Source: Micromonospora purpureochromogenes (GTDB taxonomy: Bacteria; Actinomycetota; Actinomycetes; Mycobacteriales; Micromonosporaceae). From it: a stretch of 64,000 nt of DNA. Below, piece by piece: positions 19,205 through 28,029 of this stretch (positions are counted from its first letter, which is position 1; each line of letters starts with the position of its first letter). The position numbers and the translations under genes were made by a program. The stretch is from positions 2,976,001-3,040,000 of the forward strand of contig NZ_LT607410.1 of assembly GCF_900091515.1 (NCBI RefSeq), in the 5' to 3' direction. The notes below the pieces were generated by a model. The model saw only the letters and a program-made list of their open reading frames with translations, had not been told where the DNA came from and made no database searches.

Positions 19205-21889
19205 TCAGGTCGTCATGGACGCCGCGAGCCGACGGGCGGCCTCGGTGAGGCGGTTGCGGCCGGGCCTGGCGGCGAGCGCGGCCAGGCCCGGGAGGTCGGC
19301 GGAGTGGCCGTCGCGAGGAGCGGCGTTGGCGGCGAGGTCGACGAGGTCGGCCAGGCCAGGGCGCGGTCCGGCGGGCAGGAGGACCGGCAGCGCCGCGGAC
19401 GTCACCTGCCAGACCGCATCGCGGGCGCCGGCCTTGAGCGCCTCGGCCAAGGGCTGGACTATCCGCTGCAGCACGATCCGGTCCGCCGCCGCGAGGGCCC
19501 CGACCTCCGCCCCGACACCCGTGCTGTCCCAGCCCGGGCGGGTGGCGAGTTCGATGAGCGCGTCGCCTGCCGCCAGTCGCGCGGTCTGCCGGTGGTTGGC
19601 CAGCGCGTACGCCATCGTCAGGGACATCGCCGGACCGGCCGGGCCGTCGGCCGCTGCGAGCCCGGCGAGGAAACCCGTGCCGGGGTTGCCCTGGTCCACG
19701 ATGGAGGCGACGAACGGCTGGATGTGCGCGGCCATCGCCTCGCGGTGCGACGGCGCGACCATCGGCCACAGGGCTACGTCTCGTGCGTTCCGGGCGGACC
19801 TGACCCGTTCGGCCGCGCTGCGCGGATCGGCGAGTTCGGCGGGAAGGCCGGCCGGGTCCAGCATCGCAATCCGCCGGCCGGAGACGTACGGATGGTGCCT
19901 GACCTCCTCGACCCAGGTTCGCGGTTCGGCGGGAGTGGCCAGCCAGCCGGCGAACCGGCGGCCGGCCGGCGAGACCAGGCGCGCGGCGGCCGCCCGGACG
20001 GCGGGGTCCACCTCGCGAGGCAGGCGCAGGATGGCCTGCGCCAGGTCGGCTTCGCCAGGTTGCCAGCCGTCGCGTTCTGCCTCCACCAGGAGGCCGAGAA
20101 CCCGGGCCGGGTCGACGTGTCCGGCGACCGTGGCCGGAGTGGCCAGCAGCGCCACCGGCGGGGCAGTGACCAGCCGCGCGGTGAGTTCGGCAACACGGCG
20201 TGTCACGAAGAGCGTCATCGGATGCTGTTCCGTGCGGTACTGCCAGTGGTACGCGGGGTGGGGTGGCGCGTCACGTCCGATGGCGGCGGCGACCAGGCCC
20301 GGCCAGAGCCCGGGCCATTGTGGGATCAACGGCTCCAGCACCCGAGCGGCGGCGTCCCGGTCGGCGCCGGCCGCGCGCACCAGCCCGTCGAGCACCAGCT
20401 CGTGCCGGATCGGGTCGTCGTCGCCCCGACGCAGCAGGATCGCCAGCTCGCCGGCGACCGCGCCGAGGTCCAGCGGTGGCGGCATCTCGACCGGCGGCTC
20501 TGCGACGAGGGCGGGGACGGATGCGGGGGCGGGTGGCGCGGAGCCGAGCAGCGCGGCGAGTCGTTGCCCGGCGACACCGTCGAGCGAGGGGACCTCGGCG
20601 GCCAACCGTCCGCGAGATGCGTCGGACAGCTTGGGCAGCCGGGCCTCGATGAGGTCGACGGTGCGTTCGGCGAGCTCGGGCACCGGATGGTGCAGCCCGA
20701 CCACCAGTCCGTCCACGAGGTGCTCCAGCGGAAGCGTGCGCAGCCAAGCGAGATGCGCACGGACCAGCTTCTTCTCCTGGCGCGACAGCATGCCCTGGGT
20801 GATCTCGGCCAGGGTGGCCCGGTCCAGCTCGGACGTCCGGTGCAGGGTTTGCAGCGACGTGTACGCGTAGTCGGCGACCGTCGACATCGGTGCCGTCAGC
20901 AGGCCGGTCAGCTCCTGCCGGTGTCTGGCCAACTCGTCGGTGCCCGGCGCCAGCTGCTTCAGCATGTCGAGGTACGGCTGCAGCAGTCCCTTGCGCCCGC
21001 CGGCGCGCAGGCGGCGTAGGCACCCCGCGATGAGCACCTCGCGATCGACGCGCCCGCTGCTCGCCAACTCCATCAGCGCCTGCGGCCAGTCCCGGCGGGC
21101 CACGCCGGTGACGAACACGGCGGCCACCCGGTCCTCGTCGAAGAGGTACGGCAGTACGTGGTCGAGCCATGGATCGGCGGCGAGGAAGGAGGCCAGCGAT
21201 GGGCGCCACGTCTCCACGTACCGTGCGACAGCACCGGGCGTGTCCGGTGGCTCGGTGCCCACGGCCCGCATGAGCGCTTCGGTGAACGGCCACGGGGTCA
21301 TCCGGCTGCGGGATCCCGCACGCCGCACCATGCCGCGGGCCAGGGCGGTGCCCCAGGCCGCACCGCGCACGCTGAGCAGGGCGGGCACCACCTCGGGCAC
21401 CACGCGCAGCGACGGGCCGGCGGTCCACGGGCGGTGCAGGCGTCTGACCGCCTCGGTGGCCGTCGGCACGCACGCCACGATGGCCATCGCAAGGGCGGCG
21501 TGGCGGCGCTCGGTCAGCCGGTCGGCGGCCTGGGCCGCCTGCCGCTCGAGGTGCCACTTGTCCCGGGCCCACCGGCTCTCGCGCTCCCGCAGCCGCTGGC
21601 GACCGGCGTACGCGCGGAGGCCTTCGAGGTCGCGGGGCGGCGGGTCGTCGTCCCTGGACAGGACGAACGCGAAGGCGAAGACGCCATTGGTGGGCGGTTC
21701 GGGCTCGGGCTCGGGTTCCACCGGTGGGCGGACGACCGGCTCCGGCTCCGCACGCGTCGGGGTGTGCCCTTCCAGCATCGGCAGCAGCGCTGCCCGCCCG
21801 GTGGCGTCCAGACCGGCGAGCACGCCGGCGAGCGCGTCGAAGTCGGCGTCGTCGATCCGCGCGCACACGTCGCGCCAGACGTCATTCAC
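19205..21889 (-). CDS. Large HEAT-like protein, DUF6493-type
   Basis: A protein of about 894 residues with no signal peptide or catalytic motif. After an acidic, proline-rich linker at about residues 50-70 (EPEPEPEPP) it is almost entirely helical, with repeats such as LDMLKQLAPGTDELARHRQELTGLL and LSRQEKKLVRAHLAWLRTLP that resemble DUF6493 proteins. GTG 21889 is preferred to TTG 21916 because it overlaps the SWIM-gene stop codon by 8 bases, implying coupling. DUF6493 and SWIM zinc-finger genes occur together elsewhere in actinomycetes, sometimes with MoxR and VWA genes that are absent here. The function is unknown. Confidence 0.65.
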   Translation of the reverse strand: MNDVWRDVCARIDDADFDALAGVLAGLDATGRAALLPMLEGHTPTRAEPEPVVRPPVEPEPEPEPPTNGVFAFAFVLSRDDDPPPRDLEGLRAYAGRQRLRERESRWARDKWHLERQAAQAADRLTERRHAALAMAIVACVPTATEAVRRLHRPWTAGPSLRVVPEVVPALLSVRGAAWGTALARGMVRRAGSRSRMTPWPFTEALMRAVGTEPPDTPGAVARYVETWRPSLASFLAADPWLDHVLPYLFDEDRVAAVFVTGVARRDWPQALMELASSGRVDREVLIAGCLRRLRAGGRKGLLQPYLDMLKQLAPGTDELARHRQELTGLLTAPMSTVADYAYTSLQTLHRTSELDRATLAEITQGMLSRQEKKLVRAHLAWLRTLPLEHLVDGLVVGLHHPVPELAERTVDLIEARLPKLSDASRGRLAAEVPSLDGVAGQRLAALLGSAPPAPASVPALVAEPPVEMPPPLDLGAVAGELAILLRRGDDDPIRHELVLDGLVRAAGADRDAAARVLEPLIPQWPGLWPGLVAAAIGRDAPPHPAYHWQYRTEQHPMTLFVTRRVAELTARLVTAPPVALLATPATVAGHVDPARVLGLLVEAERDGWQPGEADLAQAILRLPREVDPAVRAAAARLVSPAGRRFAGWLATPAEPRTWVEEVRHHPYVSGRRIAMLDPAGLPAELADPRSAAERVRSARNARDVALWPMVAPSHREAMAAHIQPFVASIVDQGNPGTGFLAGLAAADGPAGPAMSLTMAYALANHRQTARLAAGDALIELATRPGWDSTGVGAEVGALAAADRIVLQRIVQPLAEALKAGARDAVWQVTSAALPVLLPAGPRPGLADLVDLAANAAPRDGHSADLPGLAALAARPGRNRLTEAARRLAASMTT

Positions 21890-23228
21890 CCTGCTGTCCC
21901 GTCTGCCCGATGACAACCGCCACGACGTGCTTGCACGGCCCCCGCCGGCCTTGATGTTCGGCCCACCAGGCGCAGGTGCAGGCGTGTTCGTCGCCGCGTC
22001 GATGCACGAGGTACGTGGACTCGCCGGAGGTCACCTCGATCCCGGCTGCGGTCACCACCATGCCGCCCGTCGTCGTCAGGATCCGGGCTGCGGCAAGCCT
22101 GGGGTGCAGCGCGGCGACCAGGTCTGCTCGGTACGGCAGCGGGCGGTGGAACGACGACGCCTCCGCGACGTCATACCCGACCTGGCCCGCGGTGGCCAGC
22201 GCGGCGAGGGCGGACGTGGCCCGGGCGGCGTCCCAACCGGTCAGCGCGGCGACCGACGCGCGGTCGATGACCGGATCGACGGCCAGGAGCGCATCCAGTG
22301 CGTCGGCGTCGGCGACAGCCGACCCGGACCCGAGGTCGGCCAGCAGCTGACCGTCGCCGGCGAAGCCCTGGCTGACGCCGGTCGAGAGCAGCAGGGTGAA
22401 CCGGGCCGTGCCGAAGTCCAGCACCCAGCCGCTCACCTGGGCGGGTGCGCCGGTGACCGGCGGTGCGTAGAGGGTCAACGTCTGCGCCAGGGGAAGGAGC
22501 GGCCGCAGCACCGACAGCCGGAATCCGTCGGCCACGCAGACAGCGCCGGGAACCGGCCGTGTGGTGGACCGCCACCCGGATCCGGCCGGCAGCAGCCAGC
22601 GGGCCTGCCGGGCAGTGCGCGCCGACATCTCGGCCAGCAGTGCGACGGCACGTCCGGCGCGGATCTCCAGCCGCGGGTCCATCGGCAGAGCGTGCGCCGC
22701 CACCTCGGCCAGCCCGCGCAGCCAACGCGTCGGCAGCGGCACACGCTTCTCGACGACCTTGCCGTCGAGCGTCGACATGGCGAGCCCCTCCTCGCCCACC
22801 GACATGCGCAACGGGTCGTCACCGCCGACCCTGGTCAGCGACTCGTACAGGGGAGGATTGATGTCCACGTTGGTGGTGCCACGGCCGACGGTCGCGCCAT
22901 CGAGTTCGGCGGCGGTGAGGTCCAGCCGTCCGTACAGACCACCGCATGTCGACAGCGCCTCGAACCGCAGCCGCTCGCTGTCGCCGGTGACCACCGGATC
23001 GCGGCCACGGGCCAGGTCGGTACGGGCCTGCCGGAAGTCCGCACCCGCGATGTCGGCCAGCGCCAGCAGGCCACCGGCGACCAGCCGCGGCGTACGCACG
23101 AAGCCCGCGAAAAAGGTCTGTTCGTCCACCCGATCCGGCGCAGACGTGGCGAGGGCCAGGTTACCGTCGGACAGTCCGGACGCCTGGCGATAGATCCGGG
23201 TATCCAGCGTGGGCACTGTCGCGCTCAA
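21882..23228 (-). CDS. SWIM zinc-finger family protein
   Basis: A protein of about 448 residues with a C-terminal SWIM finger, CTCAWWAEHQGRRGPCKH (C-x-C-x14-C-x-H), expected to bind zinc and DNA or protein. The rest is a globular domain of unknown role. TTG 23228 is chosen for the strong GGAAGGA at 23237-23243 and because it gives a normal family N-terminus (SATVPTLDTRIYRQAS). It is the first gene of a two-gene operon with the DUF6493-like protein. It is divergent from the ECF sigma gene across about 245 bp. Confidence 0.85.
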   Translation of the reverse strand: MSATVPTLDTRIYRQASGLSDGNLALATSAPDRVDEQTFFAGFVRTPRLVAGGLLALADIAGADFRQARTDLARGRDPVVTGDSERLRFEALSTCGGLYGRLDLTAAELDGATVGRGTTNVDINPPLYESLTRVGGDDPLRMSVGEEGLAMSTLDGKVVEKRVPLPTRWLRGLAEVAAHALPMDPRLEIRAGRAVALLAEMSARTARQARWLLPAGSGWRSTTRPVPGAVCVADGFRLSVLRPLLPLAQTLTLYAPPVTGAPAQVSGWVLDFGTARFTLLLSTGVSQGFAGDGQLLADLGSGSAVADADALDALLAVDPVIDRASVAALTGWDAARATSALAALATAGQVGYDVAEASSFHRPLPYRADLVAALHPRLAAARILTTTGGMVVTAAGIEVTSGESTYLVHRRGDEHACTCAWWAEHQGRRGPCKHVVAVVIGQTGQQGE

Positions 23229-23473
23229 GTCACTGATCCTTCCGGGAGTGCCGCTCGCAGGTCCCGCGGATCGTGCCACGCGATGCTCCAACCGCGCTGT
23301 CCCCGCGGCCAGCCCTCACCACCACCTGAGCCCGCCCACACCGAGCTAGCCAGAGATGCTCGGGGACATGGCGATTCAGCGGCTGGACCACCGCCGACCG
23401 CCCTAGTGATGAGTTGTCGCGCCCGCACCCGTCACACCTACGACGCGACACGACGAGACGGAAGGATGACGTG

Positions 23474-24472
23474 ATGAGTGCGGACACGCGGCTGGAGGAG
23501 CTGGGCGTGAGCGGTCTGGGCGAGGTCGACGAGCCGGCGTTCTCGGGGCTGGCGGAGCGGCACCGGCGGGAGCTGCACGTGCACTGCTACCGGATGCTCG
23601 GGTCGTTCGAGGACGCCGAGGACACCGTGCAGGAGACGTTCCTCCGTGCCTGGCGGCGGCGGGAGACCTTCGAGGGGCGGTCGACGTTCCGGGCCTGGCT
23701 GTACCGGATCGCCACCAACGCCTGCCTGGACCTGCTCGCCAAGCGCCGCCCGGAGGCCGCGACCGGCGGTGAGGTGCTGTGGCTGCAGCCCTATCCGGAC
23801 CGGCTGCTCGACGAGCTGCCCGCGGGCGACGCGGACGAGCCGGAGACCGTCGCCGTCGCGCGGGAGACGATCGAGCTGGCGTACCTGGTCGCGGTCCAGC
23901 ACCTCGCGCCGCGCCCGCGGGCCGTGCTGATTCTGCGGGACGTGCTCGGCTGGCCGGCGAAGGACGTCGCGGAGCTCCTCGGGGACTCCGTCAACTCCGT
24001 GAACAGCGCGCTGCAGCGGGCCCGCGCCGGCATGCGGGAGCACCTGCCCGCAGAGCGGCAGGACTGGACCGGCGGCGAGGAGGACGCCGGGACGCGCGAG
24101 CTGGTGCGCCGCTTCACCGACGCGAGCGTGGCCACGGACATCGACGTGCTCGCTGGCATGCTGCGGGACGACGTCCGCTGCTCGATGCCGCCCACGCCGG
24201 GCCTGTACGTCGGCCGTGACGCGGTGGTGAACGACTGGGTCGAGAGCGGCTTCGAGGGCATGAAGGGCCTGCGCGCGGTCCCCACCTCCGTGAATCGGCA
24301 GCCCGCCGTCGCCTTCTACCTGTGGCGGGAGCGGGAGGGCGCGTACCTGCCGCTGACGATCGACGTCCTGCGCGTCACCGGCGGGGCGATCACCGAGATC
24401 ACCATCTTCCACAACGACCAGTTCCCGCGCCTCGGGCTGCCGGAGCGCCTGCCGGCGGAGGGCACGGAGTAG
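23474..24472 (+). CDS. ECF sigma factor with SnoaL-like C-terminal domain (SigG type)
   Basis: A 332-residue sigma-70 family factor. Region 2 contains RHRRELHVHCYRMLGSFEDAEDTVQETFLRAWRR at about residues 30-65. Region 4 contains LILRDVLGWPAKDVAELLGDSVNSVNSALQRAR. After residue 210 a SnoaL/NTF2-like domain of about 110 residues follows (LVRRFTDASVATDIDVLAGMLRDDV), as in the SigG (TIGR02960) subfamily. These usually lack a cognate anti-sigma factor and are controlled by the fused domain. ATG 23474 has GGAAGGATGACGTG just upstream. A small ORF follows 5 bp after the stop codon. Confidence 0.9.
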   Translation: MSADTRLEELGVSGLGEVDEPAFSGLAERHRRELHVHCYRMLGSFEDAEDTVQETFLRAWRRRETFEGRSTFRAWLYRIATNACLDLLAKRRPEAATGGEVLWLQPYPDRLLDELPAGDADEPETVAVARETIELAYLVAVQHLAPRPRAVLILRDVLGWPAKDVAELLGDSVNSVNSALQRARAGMREHLPAERQDWTGGEEDAGTRELVRRFTDASVATDIDVLAGMLRDDVRCSMPPTPGLYVGRDAVVNDWVESGFEGMKGLRAVPTSVNRQPAVAFYLWREREGAYLPLTIDVLRVTGGAITEITIFHNDQFPRLGLPERLPAEGTE

Positions 24473-24477
24473 TCCCG

Positions 24478-24768
24478 GTGTGGACGCTCGCGCTGCGCGG
24501 TGGCGCGCGTGTCGCGGTGGTCGCGGCCGAGTGGTGCGACGCGTTCGGCGTCGTCACCCGCGGGCGGGTGCAGCTGGAGCTGCGCGACGGCGAGCCCGGG
24601 CGGGTCCTCGGACGCGACGCCGGGTTCTGGCTCCGCGGCACCGGCGTCCGCGCCCTGCGGAACCCCGGCCGTCGCACGGCGAGGGTGCGCATCGTCACCC
24701 CCAGGGCCAGGACCGTCCCTTGCCAGTCAACACACCCCTACGCCAGTTGCCGAATGATGGAGGATGAC
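24478..24768 (+). CDS. Small ORF without its own stop, in frame with the DUF6069 gene
   Basis: From GTG 24478, 5 bp after the sigma-factor stop codon, a coding-like stretch runs to about 24715. It encodes WTLALRGGARVAVVAAEWCDAF, GRVQLELRDGEPGRVLGRDAGFWL and GVRALRNPGRRTARVRIV, a small beta-rich protein of about 78 residues. Codon third positions are almost all G/C to that point and then become mixed, as in spacer DNA. No stop codon separates it from the downstream membrane-protein gene, so the frame continues to 25224. Either a stop codon has been lost or a 248-residue fusion is made. I do not recognise the family. Confidence 0.4.
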
Positions 24769-25224
24769 ATGAACAGCATGAACGACACCGGGGTCGTCGC
24801 AGGCCCGGCATCGGGCCAGACCAGCCACACCCACCGACTCCGCGGGCTCGCCGGCACCGGCTTCATTGCCACGCTCGCAGCGATGGTGGCCACCACCCTC
24901 GCCGCTGCGCTCGCCCAGGCCGTTGGCGTCGACTTCGAGGTCCCCGATGGTGGCGAGACGATCCCGTTGTCCGGGTTCGCCGTGGTGACCGGCTTCTTCT
25001 CGGTCGCGGGCATCGTCATTGCCGTCGCTCTTCTTCGTTGGAACGCTCGCCCCGCCGAGCGATTCGTGTGGACGGCAGTGTCGCTGACCGCGATCTCGTT
25101 GGTCCCGCCCCTCCTGGCCGGGGCAAACACCGCCACCACCAGCGCCCTCCTCGGGCTACACCTCGTCCCTGCGACGGTGATGATCCCCATCCTGGCGAGG
25201 AGCCTCCGCACCCGCACCGATTGA
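24769..25224 (+). CDS. Four-helix membrane protein, DUF6069-like
   Basis: A 151-residue integral membrane protein with four predicted helices: GFIATLAAMVATTLAAALAQAVG, GFAVVTGFFSVAGIVIAVALL, VWTAVSLTAISLVPPLLAG and TSALLGLHLVPATVMIPILAR. The layout and the EVPDGGETIPLSGFAVVTGFFS segment fit the DUF6069 family of actinobacteria, function unknown. ATG 24769 is chosen for GGAGG at 24759-24763. A second in-frame ATG is at 24778. The upstream open frame continues into it without a stop codon. Confidence 0.78.
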   Translation: MNSMNDTGVVAGPASGQTSHTHRLRGLAGTGFIATLAAMVATTLAAALAQAVGVDFEVPDGGETIPLSGFAVVTGFFSVAGIVIAVALLRWNARPAERFVWTAVSLTAISLVPPLLAGANTATTSALLGLHLVPATVMIPILARSLRTRTD

Positions 25225-25375
25225 CGATCCCGTAACGGGACAACACGCGGCACAAGGTCGTGCGCGAGCGCAACTACCATCCGCGCTCAGCTGAAGGCTG
25301 GCGAAAGGCCGTTCACCCAGAGAGTCATTCAGGCACGGCCCGCCGGAAAGCGCGTCGCCCGAGCTCCCCGCCGCG

Positions 25376-26110
25376 TCACGCGGGCAGTGGCCAGCCGGGC
25401 GTGGCCAGCAGGGCACCGTCGTCGCCGACGAGCAGGGCCTCGTACCCGGGTAGCGTGGCGAGCCATGTCACTGCCTGAGGCCCCTGCGCGGCCGCTGCGG
25501 TGGCGTACACGTCCGCCCAGGTGAGGGACGGCCCGATGACGGTGACCGAGCGCAGGCCCCGGGCGGATGCGCCGGTGTGCGGATCGACGATGTGCGCTCC
25601 GCGCTGTGCACTGCCCGAGGTCGCGACGGCCCCGTCGACGACCTCGATGGCGGTGAGGAGCTGATCCGGCTGTGCCGGATCCTCGACGCCCACGCGCCAG
25701 GATCCGCGTACCGTCATGTCGCCACCGGCGTTCAGGTAGAACTCGTACCCCTCCAGGTGCTCCGCGGCGCGCTCGACGGCCCAGCCCTTGACCAGGCCGG
25801 ACGGGTCGAAGCGGGGGCCACCGCCCGGTTCGGGAAGGTACGCGTTGAAGTAGCCGTCGGTACGCTGCCGCGCCTGCTCACACAGGTCGAGTACCGCTTC
25901 GACCAACGGATCGTCCACCGGCTCTCCCCGGTTCAGCGCGCTCACCCGACTGTCCGGGCGGTACGTGCTGAAGACGGCGTCCATCGCGCGCAGTTCGGCG
26001 AAGGCCCCGGCGACGGCGTCCGCCGCCGCCGGAGAGTCGGCACCGGGGCCACGTAGGTGCACGCTGACGGGCAGCCCCATGATCTGCTCGACGAATGCCT
26101 GCCTGGTCAC
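25376..26110 (-). CDS. apbE: FAD:protein FMN transferase, ApbE family
   Basis: Attaches FMN from FAD covalently to a threonine of exported flavoproteins, with magnesium. It has 244 residues, shorter than ApbE proteins with a lipoprotein leader, and no signal peptide, a compact form common in actinobacteria. Visible motifs are FSTYRPDSRVSALNRGE, DPSGLVKGWAVERAAEHL, FYLNAGGDM and the late WADVYATAAAAQG. GTG 26110 overlaps the stop codon of the FMN-binding gene in a GTGA. The substrate is almost certainly that neighbour, with its SGAT motif. Confidence 0.92.
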   Translation of the reverse strand: MTRQAFVEQIMGLPVSVHLRGPGADSPAAADAVAGAFAELRAMDAVFSTYRPDSRVSALNRGEPVDDPLVEAVLDLCEQARQRTDGYFNAYLPEPGGGPRFDPSGLVKGWAVERAAEHLEGYEFYLNAGGDMTVRGSWRVGVEDPAQPDQLLTAIEVVDGAVATSGSAQRGAHIVDPHTGASARGLRSVTVIGPSLTWADVYATAAAAQGPQAVTWLATLPGYEALLVGDDGALLATPGWPLPA

Positions 26111-26592
26111 GGCTTGGCCTGGAACTGAGCGGCGTCCAGCGCGGCCTGGAGCGACTTCGCGTAGCCCTCACTGGTCGCCGTCGCCCCGGACACCGCGTCG
26201 ATCTGGGCGCTCTGCGCGGCGAGCGCCTCCGCACGCAGCTGCGGCACCGCGTGCTTGTTGATCTCGCGGTCGCGGTTGTTCACGTTCGGCACCGCCAGCG
26301 GCGTGATGTCGGTGATCCGGCCGCCGCTGATGTGTGCCTGCACCTGGACGCGCCCGCGCTTGGTCTGTACGACTGGGCCGTCGGCGACCGTGGTGGAGCC
26401 CGATCGCGCGATGTTGCCCCGTGACCTCGCGGGGTCCGCCGGCGTACCGGGGCCGGCCACCACGCCCGGCGCGCTGGCGCCGCCACCGGTTCCGGCCGAA
26501 AGTGAGCTGTCGGGTCCGGTCGACGTCCGGTAGCTGAAGAGAAGTACCACCACGGCGATCGTTGTCAGGAACCACATCGTGATCTTGCGCAT
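26107..26592 (-). CDS. Exported FMN-binding domain protein
   Basis: A 161-residue protein with an N-terminal membrane anchor (residues 3-21, ITMWFLTTIAVVVLLFSY), a low-complexity serine/glycine/proline linker and a C-terminal FMN-bind domain. The covalent FMN site is SGATAT at about residues 135-140, with Thr138 the expected attachment residue. ATG 26592 sits behind GGAGGACGAC. The next gene, apbE, overlaps it by four bases. With the reductase-like protein upstream it probably forms an electron relay on the outer face of the membrane. Confidence 0.9.
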   Translation of the reverse strand: MRKITMWFLTTIAVVVLLFSYRTSTGPDSSLSAGTGGGASAPGVVAGPGTPADPARSRGNIARSGSTTVADGPVVQTKRGRVQVQAHISGGRITDITPLAVPNVNNRDREINKHAVPQLRAEALAAQSAQIDAVSGATATSEGYAKSLQAALDAAQFQAKP

Positions 26593-26637
26593 GTCGTCCT
26601 CCTCCGATTGCGAGCGCAATGAGGATGGATGGCTCAT

Positions 26638-28029
26638 TTACCAGGTGAAGCGTTCAAGATGAATGCGTTCCGCCGGCACGCCTGCCTGCCGAGCCGCCCG
26701 TACGACCGTTTGCATCCACTCGTCCGGTCCGCAGACGAACACGTCGTGCTGCGCGATGTCCGGGACGAGCTCACGCAAGGCTTTCGCGTCGTCGCCGAAC
26801 CCGGCCGGCAACCACGAACCCGCCCGCCCGCGCGGCCCCAACAGGTATTCCACGCGCAGGCCACGGACGGCCGCGAGGCGCTCCAGTTCCTGGCGAAACA
26901 CCAGGTCTTCTGCCGAACGCGCGCGGTACAGCAGCGTGGCTTCGCCCGGCGCATACGGTAACTCTTCCAACAACGTCCGCAGCGGGGTAATTCCGATACC
27001 GGACGCGATCATGGTGACCCGCGCAGCCGTGCGCCGGGCGGCGGTCAGCCGGCCGTACGGCCCCTCAATCAGCACACGCGTACCCGGCCGTAACTCTGAT
27101 ACCTGCTCGCTGCCCTCGCCGCGGGATCGCACCGTGATCCGCAGCGTGTCCTCACGCGGTACCGCGGACAGCGAGTACGGATGGCCGCGACTCCAACCCG
27201 GGCCGCTCAGGAAACGCCACTGGAAGAACTGCCCGGCGCGTGCCGGCAACCGGTCCAGATCGCGTCCACGCATGTAGATCGAGTACACGCCGGGAGCCTC
27301 CGGGACGACGGCGGCGACCGTGAGTCGGTGCCGCAGCGTCCGCCAGGCCGGCAGCCCGAGCCGGAAGGCGACCAGCGCGCCGGCGCACACGGCGTACGCG
27401 GTCCACCAGTACAGCGTCGCGGCCCGGGAACTGGTGAAGTCGGCCCCGGTCCAGAGCTGATGCGGCAGCGCCAGGCCGACGCCGAGGTAGGCGTACAGGT
27501 GCAGCAGGTGCCACGCCTCGTAGCGCAGCCGCCGCCGGGCGGCCCGCAGGGAGGTGAGCACGACCATCGTCAGGGCGGCCGCCCCGGCGGCCGCCAGCAG
27601 CATTCCCGGGTACGTGGTGACGAGGGTCCACGCCTCGCCTGTCACGGAGGCCCCGTCCGTCGCGGCGTACCCGACCGTGACAAGCACGATGTGCGCGAGC
27701 AGGAGATTGAAGGACGTGAACCCGACGACGCGGTGCCAACGGGCGAGCACGTCCTGTCCGTAGGTGCGCTCGATCCACGGCACGCGGGCCATCAGCAGCA
27801 CCTGGATGAGCAGCAGGTCGGCCGCGACAAGTCCGGTCAACCGGCCGAGCGACGTCAGGCCCGCCGCCCAGCCACGAAGACCCTGCACACCGCCGCCCCG
27901 CACCCAGAGCGCGACAACGACCAGAAGGCTGACCGCGGCGGCCGAGGCGATCGCATCGGCCCACCACGCCGACGCGGGGGTTCGTACGGGCCTGGCGACC
28001 GCGCCGGCCGCCTGCGCCTTCCCCGTCAC
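26638..28029 (-). CDS. Ferric-reductase-like transmembrane protein with ferredoxin-reductase domain
   Basis: A 463-residue protein of two halves. The first ~220 residues carry six transmembrane segments with haem-ligand-type histidines (WHRVVGFTSFNLLLAHIVL and WHLLHLYAYLG), as in the ferric reductase/NOX cytochrome b fold. The second half is a cytoplasmic ferredoxin-NADP reductase domain, with the flavin site GHPYSLSAVP, the IEGPYGRLT loop, ASGIGITPLRTLLEEL for NAD(P)H and VFVCGPDEWM near the end. It would move electrons from NAD(P)H across the membrane, probably to the FMN protein encoded 45 bp downstream. The final acceptor is unknown. Confidence 0.9.
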   Translation of the reverse strand: MTGKAQAAGAVARPVRTPASAWWADAIASAAAVSLLVVVALWVRGGGVQGLRGWAAGLTSLGRLTGLVAADLLLIQVLLMARVPWIERTYGQDVLARWHRVVGFTSFNLLLAHIVLVTVGYAATDGASVTGEAWTLVTTYPGMLLAAAGAAALTMVVLTSLRAARRRLRYEAWHLLHLYAYLGVGLALPHQLWTGADFTSSRAATLYWWTAYAVCAGALVAFRLGLPAWRTLRHRLTVAAVVPEAPGVYSIYMRGRDLDRLPARAGQFFQWRFLSGPGWSRGHPYSLSAVPREDTLRITVRSRGEGSEQVSELRPGTRVLIEGPYGRLTAARRTAARVTMIASGIGITPLRTLLEELPYAPGEATLLYRARSAEDLVFRQELERLAAVRGLRVEYLLGPRGRAGSWLPAGFGDDAKALRELVPDIAQHDVFVCGPDEWMQTVVRAARQAGVPAERIHLERFTW

